The notes beneath the pieces were generated by a model. It was not told the DNA's origin and did not search any database. It saw nothing but the letters and a program-made list of their open reading frames with translations. A DNA stretch of 9,276 nt from Nitrospiraceae bacterium. Lineage in GTDB: Bacteria; Nitrospirota_A; Leptospirillia; Leptospirillales; Leptospirillaceae. How positions within the stretch are numbered: position 1 is the first letter of the stretch; every line of letters begins with the position of its first letter. Positions 1 to 6,833 of this stretch are shown one piece after another. The stretch is from contig JAPTWQ010000070.1 of the NCBI GenBank assembly GCA_028064945.1, positions 1 through 9,276 of the forward strand. The letters run 5' to 3'. Made by a program: the position numbers and the translations under genes.

Positions 1-25
1 CTTAAATTTTAAAAAAAAAGAATAA

Positions 26-45
26 TATGTATTTAATAATACATA
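26..45. repeat. Inverted repeat in AT-rich region upstream of chemoreceptor gene
   Basis: Perfect 8-bp arms TATGTATT and AATACATA are separated by TAAT. They lie about 50 bp upstream of the chemoreceptor start, inside a 95-bp stretch with only about 20% G+C next to GC-rich coding DNA. A regulator-binding site is a plausible reading, but AT-rich DNA makes such repeats by chance more often, and I do not recognise it as a known operator. Confidence 0.4.
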
Positions 46-57
46 CCAGATCACAAG

Positions 58-71
58 TTTTATCGATAAAA
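58..71. repeat. 14-bp perfect palindrome upstream of chemoreceptor gene
   Basis: The sequence TTTTATCGATAAAA is a perfect palindrome ending 24 bp before the start codon at 96. Its right half contains CGATAA, the 3' part of the flagellar sigma28 -10 consensus GCCGATAA. There is no TAAA box at the expected distance, so a sigma28 promoter is only weakly suggested. It could be an operator overlapping the promoter or transcription start. Confidence 0.35.
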
Positions 72-95
72 AATTAAAAAAGAGAGGATTCTGAC

Positions 96-1892
96 ATGAA
101 AAAAATCCCCCATCCCGAAGGAAAACAGTTCAGAACACGCGCCAATGTCGCAATCGCCATCCTCGTCGCGCTCGTCACCGTGGTCGGCCTCGTGCTGGTC
201 GTGGCAAGCCTGACGAAGCTTTCCCAGGCCTCCCGGGAGCTGGCCGAAGTGGGCAATGTCCGGAATGCCCTCCTCCGTCTCCAGTCCGACGCCGGATCCT
301 TCTTTCTCCGGCCCGATCCCGCCCTCTACCAGGACTTCCTGAAAACCGGCAACGAACTCTCAAAAGCCATCACCGATCTTCAGGGCCTGACCCCTGAAGA
401 ACGCAAGGAGGTTGGACTCTACCTGATCCAGATGAAGGCTCTCTCAACCCTCCTTTTCCACACGACATCACAAAAGGTCGAGCAGCAGGGATTTGCCAGC
501 GTCCAGAACCTGGTGAACCTCCTCGACCAGAACGTAGCCAAAAAAGCGCTGGACAGGGAGTCCCTCCGATACAGTCAGGAAGCGGCCCGCATCCGGACCA
601 TCGTCATCGGAAACAGCCTGATCATCCTCCTTCTTGCGATCCTTTCCGCCCTCATGACTGTGCGCCTGGCCAAAAACGTCCGGACAGGCCTTCTGGACCC
701 GCTCCACCTCCTGGCCGAACAGGCCAGTGAGGCCCTCCACTTCCGCCTGTCAGACCAGAAGATTGAAAGTCCCTATCTTGAAATCCAGGCGGTCAGCACG
801 ACCATCCGGTCGGTCCTCAAGATGATCTTTACGACACTGAACCGGCTGCCTGGACTGGGGCTGGCCATCGCCGACACCGAAATGGGAACGGGAAACGAAG
901 GGAACCGCATCCTCTATGCCAACGATACCATGCAGACCCTCTACCAGGCGATGCGCTCCGACCTCGAGTCCTTCACCCATCGCTCCCTTCCCGAAAATCT
1001 TCTGGGACTATCGATCCACCAGTTTCACAGGGACCCGGACCAGATCCGCGCCGACATCCGGGGAATCGGACCCGACCAGATCCGGACCAATGCGATTATC
1101 CCTATCGGGAACAGGTTCCTTTTCTCGCAGTCCTTCTGCCTGTCCGACGAGGAAGGACATCCTCAGGCCTATGTTACCGTATTCTCGGACGTCACCCGTG
1201 AACAGAATCTGAACCAGGGCATCAAAACGGCCGAATCGAGCGGGACCCTCCTCACCGACTCGATGTCCCGAATCGCCGAATCGGTCTCCACCATCAGCCA
1301 GCGGCTCGACAATATCTCCCGGGAGTTCGAAGGGATCAACCAGGAAATCCATCGAGGAGGAAGCATCGTCGCCAATTTGTCCCGAACCGTCGACAACCAG
1401 ACCTCGCTCATGACCACCCTCCGGGCCGCGACCGAATCCATGAACGCAAAGTCGAGCGAGATCCAGCAGATCACGGAGGCCATCAGCCGGATTGCCGAAC
1501 AGATCAACCTTCTCGCGCTGAACGCGGCCATCGAAGCTGCCCGGGCCGGAGAACAGGGACGCGGCTTTGCCGTGGTCGCGGACGAGGTCAGGAAGCTGGC
1601 CGACCAGACCTCCCGGTCAGTCGGAGACATCGGAACCATCATCCATTCGACGGTCGAGGAGACCCGGCGCAACAGTGCCCTTTTGGCCGAACTCGGTGAA
1701 GCTGTAGTCACGACGAAGGAACGAACGGAAGAGACGAAGCAGGCCTTCGGAACCATCGAACAATCCCTGGAAAAACTTTCGGCGCTTTCCGAGGAAATCC
1801 GCTCCCAGATGGGAATCTCCTCTCAAACCGTTCAGGGGATGGACTCACTCGTCGGAGAAACTCTTCGCAACTATCAGGTCCTGTTGCGCTAG
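96..1892 (+). CDS. Methyl-accepting chemotaxis protein with PAS-like domain
   Basis: 598-residue transmembrane chemoreceptor, expected to signal through CheW/CheA to the flagellar or pilus motor. Transmembrane helix 1 is at about residues 18-38 and helix 2 at about 170-190. They enclose a mostly helical periplasmic sensor of about 130 residues (four-helix-bundle or CHASE3-like by appearance). The segment after TM2 (190-250) is HAMP-like at best. A PAS-like domain follows at about 253-370, containing RILYAND and ending in the typical [10 protein letters not shown]. The rest (about 375-598) is the cytoplasmic coiled-coil signalling hairpin, with the hallmark tip [20 protein letters not shown] at about 470-489, then [13 protein letters not shown]. 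There is no C-terminal NWETF-type CheR tether. The start is supported by GAGAGGA seven bases upstream. The gene stands alone, followed by a terminator. The ligand is unknown; PAS could bind haem, flavin or a small molecule. Confidence 0.95.
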   Translation: MKKIPHPEGKQFRTRANVAIAILVALVTVVGLVLVVASLTKLSQASRELAEVGNVRNALLRLQSDAGSFFLRPDPALYQDFLKTGNELSKAITDLQGLTPEERKEVGLYLIQMKALSTLLFHTTSQKVEQQGFASVQNLVNLLDQNVAKKALDRESLRYSQEAARIRTIVIGNSLIILLLAILSALMTVRLAKNVRTGLLDPLHLLAEQASEALHFRLSDQKIESPYLEIQAVSTTIRSVLKMIFTTLNRLPGLGLAIADTEMGTGNEGNRILYANDTMQTLYQAMRSDLESFTHRSLPENLLGLSIHQFHRDPDQIRADIRGIGPDQIRTNAIIPIGNRFLFSQSFCLSDEEGHPQAYVTVFSDVTREQNLNQGIKTAESSGTLLTDSMSRIAESVSTISQRLDNISREFEGINQEIHRGGSIVANLSRTVDNQTSLMTTLRAATESMNAKSSEIQQITEAISRIAEQINLLALNAAIEAARAGEQGRGFAVVADEVRKLADQTSRSVGDIGTIIHSTVEETRRNSALLAELGEAVVTTKERTEETKQAFGTIEQSLEKLSALSEEIRSQMGISSQTVQGMDSLVGETLRNYQVLLR

Positions 1893-1976
1893 AACGGTCC
1901 TTCCCGATCAATCAGGATTGAGACGTCGAACCATTTGAGCAAATCCCGCCTCCTGTCCATTTTGTGGATCGACGGC

Positions 1977-2016
1977 GACGAGAGATCCATCACGTGACGG
2001 ATCTCTCATCATTTTT
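1977..2016 (+). terminator. Rho-independent terminator after the chemoreceptor gene
   Basis: Nine-bp arms GAGAGATCC (1980-1988) and GGATCTCTC (1999-2007) pair perfectly. An inner TC/GA pair can form around ACGT, and GA/TC pairs lie outside a single mismatch. ATTTTT follows at 2011-2016. It lies about 85 nt after the chemoreceptor stop codon. The hairpin also overlaps the stop codon (2009-2011) of the convergent propeller gene; on that strand no T run follows, so it acts best for the + strand. Confidence 0.8.
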
Positions 2017-3073
2017 CGGTCCGGACATCCTTCCACGAAAGAATCCGCAGCACAGCATGCCCCTCATCATTTTCAAGCGGAAGAAAGAGGAGATGGGTCG
2101 AAGGATCGACCAGGATGCTGTGAGCCCGAAACCCGAGAAAACTCTTTGTAGAAATCGGGACGAGCTCCTTCCCCGTTTTCCGGTAGACATCGACAAACCC
2201 GGATCCAGAGGCCACAAAGAGAAGTCCCCGGGAAAAGTCGAAGGACAGGATGTCGGGCCTCCGCCCTGTCGGCAGGCTCGACCGGATCTTTCCGGAGAGC
2301 AGATCCACGACCAGAAGCCGGTGATCCCCCTCGCAGGCGACATAGGCCAGGGAGGAGGGGCCATCGATCCACAGTCCATGGGGACGGCGGCAGGGCAGTC
2401 GGTATCGTCGAACCACATGAAGGGAGTAGGGGTCGACCCGAACGAGGAGGTTGCGGGTCTGAACGGTGACGTAGATCCGGTGGGTCACGGAATCGGTCCG
2501 GGGATTGCCCGCCACTCCGTGAAGGGGGATGGTTGCGATGACTTTCTCTGTTTTGGCATCGACCACGCTGAGACTTTTGCCCCATTCATTCGAGACAAAG
2601 ATCCGTCCTGTCTGGGCTTCATAGTCGAGACCGTCTGGATGGACCCCGACGGGGATCGTCCCGATTGTCTTGAGCGTCCGGATATCGACAACCACAAGGA
2701 TGCCCCCGATCTTTCCCGGGGAAGGGGAGACCGTCGCATAGACTCGCTGTAGGGCCGGGATCGCCAGAACCCCACGCACCTCAGGAAAGCCGGAAAGATT
2801 GGCGATCACTTTCCGGCCGACAGCGTCGACGACTGCGAGAGTGCCATCTCCCGTGTGGGCGATAAAGAGTCGCCCCGTCTCCGGATCCAGGCTTTCGTAA
2901 TCGAACCGGGTCGTCTTGCCTGGAAGAGGGATCGTCGCCTCGTTTTGCCATTCCCCCACGTCTTCCGGAGGAAGGGAAGGAGGCGCCGGGGAAGCGAAAG
3001 CCGGAGCAGCGGCCTGAATCAGAAGAAACAGTAATCCAGATAGCCACACGTTGATCCAGGACATATTGCCCAT
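2009..3073 (-). CDS. Exported YncE-type beta-propeller (YVTN repeat) protein
   Basis: 354 residues from the chosen start. An N-terminal Sec signal peptide (hydrophobic stretch about residues 9-24, cleavage probably after AFA at 25-27) is followed by a propeller domain. Repeated motifs of the YncE/YVTN kind are visible: LAVVDAVGRKVIANLSG, ILVVVDIRTLKTIGTIPVG, LSVVDAKTEKVIATIPL and LLVVDLLSGKIRSSLPTG. The pattern is that of a seven-bladed propeller in the periplasm or outside the cell. Such proteins often serve as binding scaffolds or, in some relatives, in metal or redox systems; no catalytic residues are evident, so no specific function is assigned. The frame opens upstream to 3199, but GGAGG lies 10 nt before 3073 and the signal peptide starts there. 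The ATG at 3103 would add a basic n-region and is the main alternative. The gene is monocistronic and convergent with the chemoreceptor. Confidence 0.85.
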   Translation of the reverse strand: MGNMSWINVWLSGLLFLLIQAAAPAFASPAPPSLPPEDVGEWQNEATIPLPGKTTRFDYESLDPETGRLFIAHTGDGTLAVVDAVGRKVIANLSGFPEVRGVLAIPALQRVYATVSPSPGKIGGILVVVDIRTLKTIGTIPVGVHPDGLDYEAQTGRIFVSNEWGKSLSVVDAKTEKVIATIPLHGVAGNPRTDSVTHRIYVTVQTRNLLVRVDPYSLHVVRRYRLPCRRPHGLWIDGPSSLAYVACEGDHRLLVVDLLSGKIRSSLPTGRRPDILSFDFSRGLLFVASGSGFVDVYRKTGKELVPISTKSFLGFRAHSILVDPSTHLLFLPLENDEGHAVLRILSWKDVRTEK

Positions 3074-3138
3074 ATATCTACATCCTCCGAGTTTAAGCCG
3101 CATCCATCGCTCTTCATTATTCCCTAACCGGGGACACG

Positions 3139-3226
3139 AAAAAAAGGTCGACTGATGCACCCGAACAGACGCGAATGCTTTCTGCTCCGTCCCTATCATG
3201 GTTGTCCCGTCGGTTCGTCGACCTTT
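3139..3226 (-). promoter_or_regulatory. Possible structured leader/attenuator of the propeller gene
   Basis: Perfect 10-bp inverted arms AAAGGTCGAC (3143-3152) and GTCGACCTTT (3217-3226) enclose 64 nt. Read on the - strand, the closing arm runs into seven T residues (3139-3145), which gives a terminator-like arrangement roughly 55 nt upstream of the ribosome-binding site of the propeller gene. The enclosed segment can form smaller pairings. This could be an attenuator or an aptamer-like leader, or a terminator of unrelated upstream transcription. The core GTCGAC is itself palindromic, which weakens the case somewhat. Confidence 0.4.
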
Positions 3227-3227
3227 C

Positions 3228-3270
3228 GATTGATCCGATTAATCAAACCGGGAGTTCCACTCCCCCGGTT
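3228..3270. repeat. Two adjacent inverted repeats in the divergent intergenic region
   Basis: GATTGAT (3228-3234) and ATTAATC (3238-3244) form an imperfect palindrome around CCG with one mismatch. Immediately after it, GGGAGT (3250-3255) and ACTCCC (3259-3264) pair around TCC, extended by AACC/GGTT with a two-base bulge. No T run follows. The roughly 350 bp between the two divergent genes (3074-3420) hold no credible gene; these repeats, the T7-ended repeat and the promoter at 3341 are its visible content. An operator role is possible. Confidence 0.35.
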
Positions 3271-3340
3271 CGGAGGATCCCACGTTGCTAGTGTCGGCCG
3301 TGTGATAAAATATTGAAAATTTGCATTTTTTCCGGAATTT

Positions 3341-3369
3341 GTGACACAAGGAATGTTTTATGTTATGCT
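3341..3369 (+). promoter_or_regulatory. Sigma70-type promoter for the degenerate GGDEF gene
   Basis: GTGACA (3341-3346, five of six with TTGACA) is followed after 17 bp by TATGCT (3364-3369, four of six with TATAAT). A TG extended -10 lies at 3361-3362. Transcription would begin near 3376, giving a leader of about 45 nt before the ATG at 3421. This also argues against an upstream in-frame start at 3313. Confidence 0.6.
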
Positions 3370-3420
3370 TCCAGAAAAATCGTTGGCAGGACATTGACAA
3401 AATCAGAGGACGGGAGCCTC

Positions 3421-4398
3421 ATGAAAAAAAGCCTTCCCCCCCACAATCAGGGCTCGATCCAGCAGGAACTCCTCCGGGCACTGCGATACCATCGTCCCCT
3501 TTCCCTTCTGGCCATCACGGCCGAATACTCGACAACGCCGTCACTTCTCGCGGCGGGCACAAAGCTGAACGACATTGTCCGGAAGCACCTCCGAAACACC
3601 GATGTCATCGCTGAAGAATCGGAAACGCGGTTCTACCTCCTTCTTCCCGAGACCCCCATGGAGGGAGGGATGGTGCTCGCCAATCGCCTTGTCCGCGATC
3701 TGATCCAGCCGGGCGGTCTTTTGAAATCCCTCCACATCGGCATCAGTTCCATTGACGAAGGAGTCTACAGGGCGGACGATCTCATCAGCACCGCAATCAT
3801 CTCAAACATGGCCGCACGCGCGACGGAAAGGCCCATTTTTTCCATCTCTGCCTTCCGCGACAAGTCTCTTTCCCTTCCCACCATGGTGGCTGTCCTGCTG
3901 AGCCTGTCGGCGGAGGACCTTGAGGAACTTTCCGGCTTTCTGGAGCGAACCCGCCACGAACCCGAGGGCATCCGGAAGTCAGCGTCAGAACTATCGATCA
4001 AGCTAGGGAGGAAGCTGAAGCTCGACGACGACACCCAGGAAATTGTCCGTTTTTGGGTCCTGATGCACGACCTTTCCCGGAATACGGCCCCGGCGCCTGA
4101 TCCCGCCGAAACACTTCCGCACCTCTCACGGAGGAAGAAGGCCTTCCACACCAGCCTTATGCACTACTCTCCCCTTGCCGAAACATCCGTGAAGATCGAT
4201 CCCAAGTCCAAGGCACTCATTGACATTTTTCAAGCCGTCCTCCAGGAGATCGAAGCCTACCACAACCCCACCGAAGAGATTTTCGATGACATTCTCCGGA
4301 AGGTTCTGGCTTCCTGTGAGGATCGGGGAATCGACAAGCAGGTCCTGGCACTCGTTCGCAAAACGACCTCTTCAGAGTGGTTTTCCTATCCCTCCTGA
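3421..4398 (+). CDS. Signalling protein with degenerate GGDEF and HD-like domains
   Basis: 325 residues from the start at 3421, which has GGGAG four bases upstream and lies just downstream of the promoter. Residues about 12-145 follow the GGDEF (diguanylate cyclase) fold pattern: a central helix ending VRKHLRNTDVIAE, the strand FYLLLPET, then MVLANRLVRDL and GISSIDEGVYRADDLISTA. The active-site loop reads SETRF (67-71) where GGDEF would be, so cyclase activity is not expected. The C-terminal part resembles a degraded HD/HD-GYP domain: LGRKLKLDDDTQEIV followed by LMHDLSRN (His216, Asp217). The GYP motif and the further metal-binding histidines are missing. No membrane segment is seen. By family knowledge such proteins act as cyclic-di-GMP effectors or protein-interaction modules; which applies here is not visible. 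It is convergent with the permease operon, 18 bp away, with no clear terminator between. Confidence 0.8.
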   Translation: MKKSLPPHNQGSIQQELLRALRYHRPLSLLAITAEYSTTPSLLAAGTKLNDIVRKHLRNTDVIAEESETRFYLLLPETPMEGGMVLANRLVRDLIQPGGLLKSLHIGISSIDEGVYRADDLISTAIISNMAARATERPIFSISAFRDKSLSLPTMVAVLLSLSAEDLEELSGFLERTRHEPEGIRKSASELSIKLGRKLKLDDDTQEIVRFWVLMHDLSRNTAPAPDPAETLPHLSRRKKAFHTSLMHYSPLAETSVKIDPKSKALIDIFQAVLQEIEAYHNPTEEIFDDILRKVLASCEDRGIDKQVLALVRKTTSSEWFSYPS

Positions 4399-4416
4399 GT
4401 CTTCACTCTCCTCCGG

Positions 4417-5328
4417 CTATAGCGACCGAACCCGGGGATCCACTCCTTCCTGGAGGAGATCCCCCACCAGAATGGCTACCGTCAAAAATATCGTATAGAC
4501 GAGGGTTGTCCCCATAATGAGGGGATAATCCCTGTTCATGACCGACAGCACGAAAACCCGTCCCATTCCCGGAATCGCGAAAACCGTTTCGACGACGAAA
4601 GATCCGGTCAGGAAGGCTGCTGCCAGAGGTCCGACCAGCGCCAGGACTGCGTTCAGGGATGGGAGAATCAGATGGAACAGGAGACGCCTGGAGGTAACGA
4701 TGCCATTGGCCAGGGATGTCCTGTAGAAAGGACTCTCCAGTGTTTCCTCCATCGAGGCGGCAAAGACCCGGGCGAGGTACCCTGCCGGTGCGATCGACAG
4801 GGCAAGGACAGGAAGGACGGCCGAACGCCAACCCTCCCAAAGGGCCACCGGAAGAATCCCGGCATGAAGCCCCACGACATCGATCAGAACCGCTGCAAGC
4901 AAAAAAGAGGGAAGGCCCACCAGAAGGGTCGTTCCGTATTTGAGAGAGCGGGAAAGCCAATGGGGACCGACCCCGATCAGGAGACCCGTGGCAAGGCCAA
5001 GGAGAATCGAGAACATGAAGGCCAGAACGCCCAATGTCAAAGAGACCGGAAGAGTCTGGTATATGATTTCCGAGACGGGAATCCCCGTGGCCTTGTAGGA
5101 GGTTCCCCAATCTCCGGCAAGCGTCTGTCCGAGTGTCAGAAAATATTGCTCCCAGAGCGGTCTGTCGAGATGATAGGTTTTAAGAAGATTGGCCATCACG
5201 TCGGGGGGAAGGTGTCGACCGGCCGAAAAGGGATTTCCCGGGGCGAAGCGGGTCAGGAGAAAGGTGAGGGTGAAAACGGCCCATAGAAGTACGAGCGAAG
5301 AAAGAAGCCGGCGAACGATCCGGCTCAC
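4417..5328 (-). CDS. dppB: ABC transporter permease, DppB/OppB type
   Basis: 303-residue inner-membrane permease of the oligopeptide/dipeptide/nickel importer family, close to the usual family length. The N-terminal helix (about 10-27, LLSSLVLLWAVFTLTFLLTR) leads into FAPGNPF. Next come the family segment LAGDWGTSY (70-77) and about five further membrane helices. The ATPase-coupling EAA loop (about 200-222) reads FYRTSLANGIVTSRRLLFHL, and the signature VVETVFAIPGMGRVFV and NRDYPLIMG follows at 245-273. The start is taken as GTG at 5328, where GTGA overlaps the TGA stop of the DppC-like gene and GGAG lies seven bases upstream. The open frame continues to 5448, but the extension would lie inside the preceding gene. 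It is the last gene of the operon. No substrate-binding or ATPase gene is in the window, so the substrate (peptide, nickel or other) is unknown. Confidence 0.9.
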   Translation of the reverse strand: MSRIVRRLLSSLVLLWAVFTLTFLLTRFAPGNPFSAGRHLPPDVMANLLKTYHLDRPLWEQYFLTLGQTLAGDWGTSYKATGIPVSEIIYQTLPVSLTLGVLAFMFSILLGLATGLLIGVGPHWLSRSLKYGTTLLVGLPSFLLAAVLIDVVGLHAGILPVALWEGWRSAVLPVLALSIAPAGYLARVFAASMEETLESPFYRTSLANGIVTSRRLLFHLILPSLNAVLALVGPLAAAFLTGSFVVETVFAIPGMGRVFVLSVMNRDYPLIMGTTLVYTIFLTVAILVGDLLQEGVDPRVRSL

Positions 5329-6227
5329 CTGGGAACTCCGATATGGCGGGCAATCCGGTCGGCCAGAACCTGGAAACTGACCAGAGAAAGAACGATGAAT
5401 CCGGCGGGCCAAATCAGCATGAAGGCCGAGACGGGAAGAGCCTTCCATCCTTCGTTCACCAGGACCCCCCAGCTCGCGGCGGGGGGAGCGAGCCCCAGAC
5501 CGAGGAAGGAGAGCGTCGACTCTCCCAGGATTCCCCCGGGAATCCTGAAAAGGAACATGACCAGGATGACCGGCAGGACATTGGGAAGAAAATGCCGGAG
5601 GACAAGCCGGAAAGGCCCCGCCCCCTCGGCTCTCGCGGCATCCATGAAGACCGCGTCCCGAAGGCGGAGAGTCTCCGAGCGAAGGACTCGGGCAACTCCC
5701 ATCCAGCCCCCGATGGACAGGGCCACAATGACGGCCAGAAGACCATGGCCCAGAACGAGCATCAGGATGGTCGCAATAAGGATTTCAGGCAGCGCGTACC
5801 AGATCTCGAGGGTTCGCATCATTACCGGATCCCAGGGATGGCCCAAAAAGCCGGAAACGATCCCCCAAATGCACCCGAGTATGGTCGACAGCACACCCAC
5901 CGAAATTCCGACTGTCAGGGATACCAGACTCCCCGAAACAAGCCGGGACCAGAGGTCGCGCCCCAGAAAGTCGCATCCTAAAAAATGGCCCGGCGTGAGG
6001 GGGGGAGACAAGACGAGTCGGGCATGCTGGGACAGCGGATCGATCCCCGTCAAGCCTCGAGGGAGCAGCGCCCACAGAAAGAGTGAAAAAAGAACCAGAA
6101 AGGCGACGAGGGAAGCAAAGGGAATCCTCCCATCGACAGAAAGCCTCCCCCCCAGAAAGCGATGGCGAACTGGAGAAGGAATCAAAAGGTCAGGACCTTC
6201 CGGGCCCCGATTAATCGCTGGACACAT
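5325..6227 (-). CDS. dppC: ABC transporter permease, DppC/OppC type
   Basis: 300 residues from the ATG. A cytoplasmic N-terminus is followed by a first membrane helix (about 36-55) and the family hallmark HFLGCDFLGRDLWSRLVSG (81-99). In relatives this reads HPLGTDxLGRDxxSR. The EAA coupling loop DAARAEGAGPFRLVLRHFLP is at 196-215, and ESTLSFLGLGL at 236-246 is a diagnostic DppC motif. About six helices fit the family. It forms a heterodimeric channel with the downstream DppB-like protein, whose GTG overlaps its stop. The ATG at 6227 overlaps the upstream gene by 46 bp and has only a weak ribosome-binding site. A TTG at 6185 overlaps the upstream TGA in the same four-base manner as the DppB start, has AAGG about 10 nt before it, and would give 286 residues, so it is a serious alternative start. 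Confidence 0.9.
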   Translation of the reverse strand: MCPAINRGPEGPDLLIPSPVRHRFLGGRLSVDGRIPFASLVAFLVLFSLFLWALLPRGLTGIDPLSQHARLVLSPPLTPGHFLGCDFLGRDLWSRLVSGSLVSLTVGISVGVLSTILGCIWGIVSGFLGHPWDPVMMRTLEIWYALPEILIATILMLVLGHGLLAVIVALSIGGWMGVARVLRSETLRLRDAVFMDAARAEGAGPFRLVLRHFLPNVLPVILVMFLFRIPGGILGESTLSFLGLGLAPPAASWGVLVNEGWKALPVSAFMLIWPAGFIVLSLVSFQVLADRIARHIGVPR

Positions 6228-6442
6228 TCTTCATCCGTCACGCACTGGGAAAAGGGAGCTCGCCCCCGGCCTTCCACATCCTGAAGGAGGTAAAAAAAAT
6301 TTTCTTCGCCGCTCCAGGGGTGATTCACCCCTTCCCCATAGAAAATGACCGTCGGCCGGTTGACCAGCAAGCCAGCCACAAGCGGAGGAATAGGAGAAAT
6401 TCCGACCAGAAGAACGAGATCGGTCCCGAGGCGCTCCTCCAT
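6182..6442 (-). CDS. Short DsrE-fold protein, possible TusB/DsrH-like subunit
   Basis: 86 residues, starting two bases after the stop of the TusC-like gene. The sequence alternates hydrophobic strands and helices (TDLVLLVGISPIPPLVAGLL, then PTVIFYGEGV) and ends in a hydrophobic ARKVLTF, like the ends of TusC and TusD. It is shorter than E. coli TusB (95 residues). Two cysteines (Cys67, Cys73) lie near the C-terminus rather than at the N-terminal position used by DsrH. Assignment as the third subunit rests mainly on size, fold pattern and gene order (D-C-B); direct similarity is faint. If the complex exists it would be cytoplasmic. Its 3' end overlaps the start of the DppC-like gene. It could instead be an unrelated small protein. 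Confidence 0.7.
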   Translation of the reverse strand: MEERLGTDLVLLVGISPIPPLVAGLLVNRPTVIFYGEGVNHPWSGEENFFYLLQDVEGRGRAPFSQCVTDEECVQRLIGARKVLTF

Positions 6443-6444
6443 GG

Positions 6445-6819
6445 CTATTCCGCCCTTCTCAGAAAAGGGATGACGATTTCAGCAGAAAAAAGCAATTTCT
6501 GGACCGTCTCGCTGTCGACCACCTGGACGAAATCGGGTACAGGCCGGTCCAGAAAAAAGCGATCCAGTTCGGACTCCGAAACAACGATGCGGACACCCAG
6601 TTCCTTGAGAAGAGGAACGACCTCATTGATTTCCGGGGGAAGACCCAAAAGCTTTGGAGCGATCGGAAGCAGGATCCGGACTCCCTCTCCCATCAGAAGA
6701 AGGGTGACAGGCCGGTGAGAAACGGAAAAGCCGAGCGCCATCCGGAGCCCTTCAAAAAACCGGAGGTGAGCGGTCGGAGAGGTTTCCAGAACAAAGACGA
6801 TATTTCTATGTTTTCCCAT
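6445..6819 (-). CDS. TusC/DsrF-like DsrE-family protein
   Basis: 124 residues, close to E. coli TusC (119). It follows the TusC/DsrF pattern through its length. An N-terminal strand IVFVLETSP leads to the helix FEGLRMALGF, the second strand VTLLLMGEGVRILLP, then VVPLLKELGVRIVVSESEL. After the PVPDFVQVVDSETVQKLL segment it ends in a buried strand AEIVIPF. Where TusC has a cysteine after the third strand this protein has Ser (VVSESEL), and it contains no cysteine at all. It is therefore more likely a structural partner than a sulfur carrier. In TusBCD/DsrEFH the three proteins form a cytoplasmic heterohexamer that relays persulfide sulfur for tRNA thiolation or sulfur oxidation. It lies 14 bp after the DsrE-like gene. 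Confidence 0.8.
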   Translation of the reverse strand: MGKHRNIVFVLETSPTAHLRFFEGLRMALGFSVSHRPVTLLLMGEGVRILLPIAPKLLGLPPEINEVVPLLKELGVRIVVSESELDRFFLDRPVPDFVQVVDSETVQKLLFSAEIVIPFLRRAE

Positions 6820-6833
6820 TGGCCAGAAAGAAC

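Noticed and set aside
43..69. Flagellar sigma28 promoter upstream of the chemoreceptor
   Set aside because: CGATAA fits the end of the -10 element, but no TAAA -35 box is found at the required spacing.
1169..1756. 195-codon open frame on the - strand
   Set aside because: Antisense to the highly conserved signalling domain of the chemoreceptor; the composition reflects the complementary strand only.
1964..2752. 262-codon open frame on the + strand
   Set aside because: Antisense to the YncE-type propeller gene, and it begins inside the terminator. The translation is low in hydrophobic pattern and has no family resemblance.
3074..3199. 42-residue N-terminal extension of the YncE-type propeller
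   Set aside because: It would put the signal peptide internally. A GGAGG site precedes the ATG at 3073. The 3103 start remains possible, but the 3199 start is inside the leader repeat.
3153..3216. Cyclic-di-GMP-I riboswitch-like core on the - strand (GGGACAACC, GGGACG, AAAGC)
   Set aside because: The fragments only loosely echo the class. The conserved pairing and tetraloop receptor elements are not present in the right arrangement, so no riboswitch is called.
3313..3420. 36-residue N-terminal extension of the degenerate GGDEF protein
   Set aside because: The promoter at 3341-3369 lies inside it, the extension shows no family pattern, and the start at 3421 has a ribosome-binding site.
5395..6348. 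317-codon open frame on the + strand
   Set aside because: It lies entirely antisense to the well-supported DppC-like gene and its neighbour. Its product is Arg/Pro/Ser-rich with no recognisable motif, as expected of a shadow frame in GC-rich DNA.
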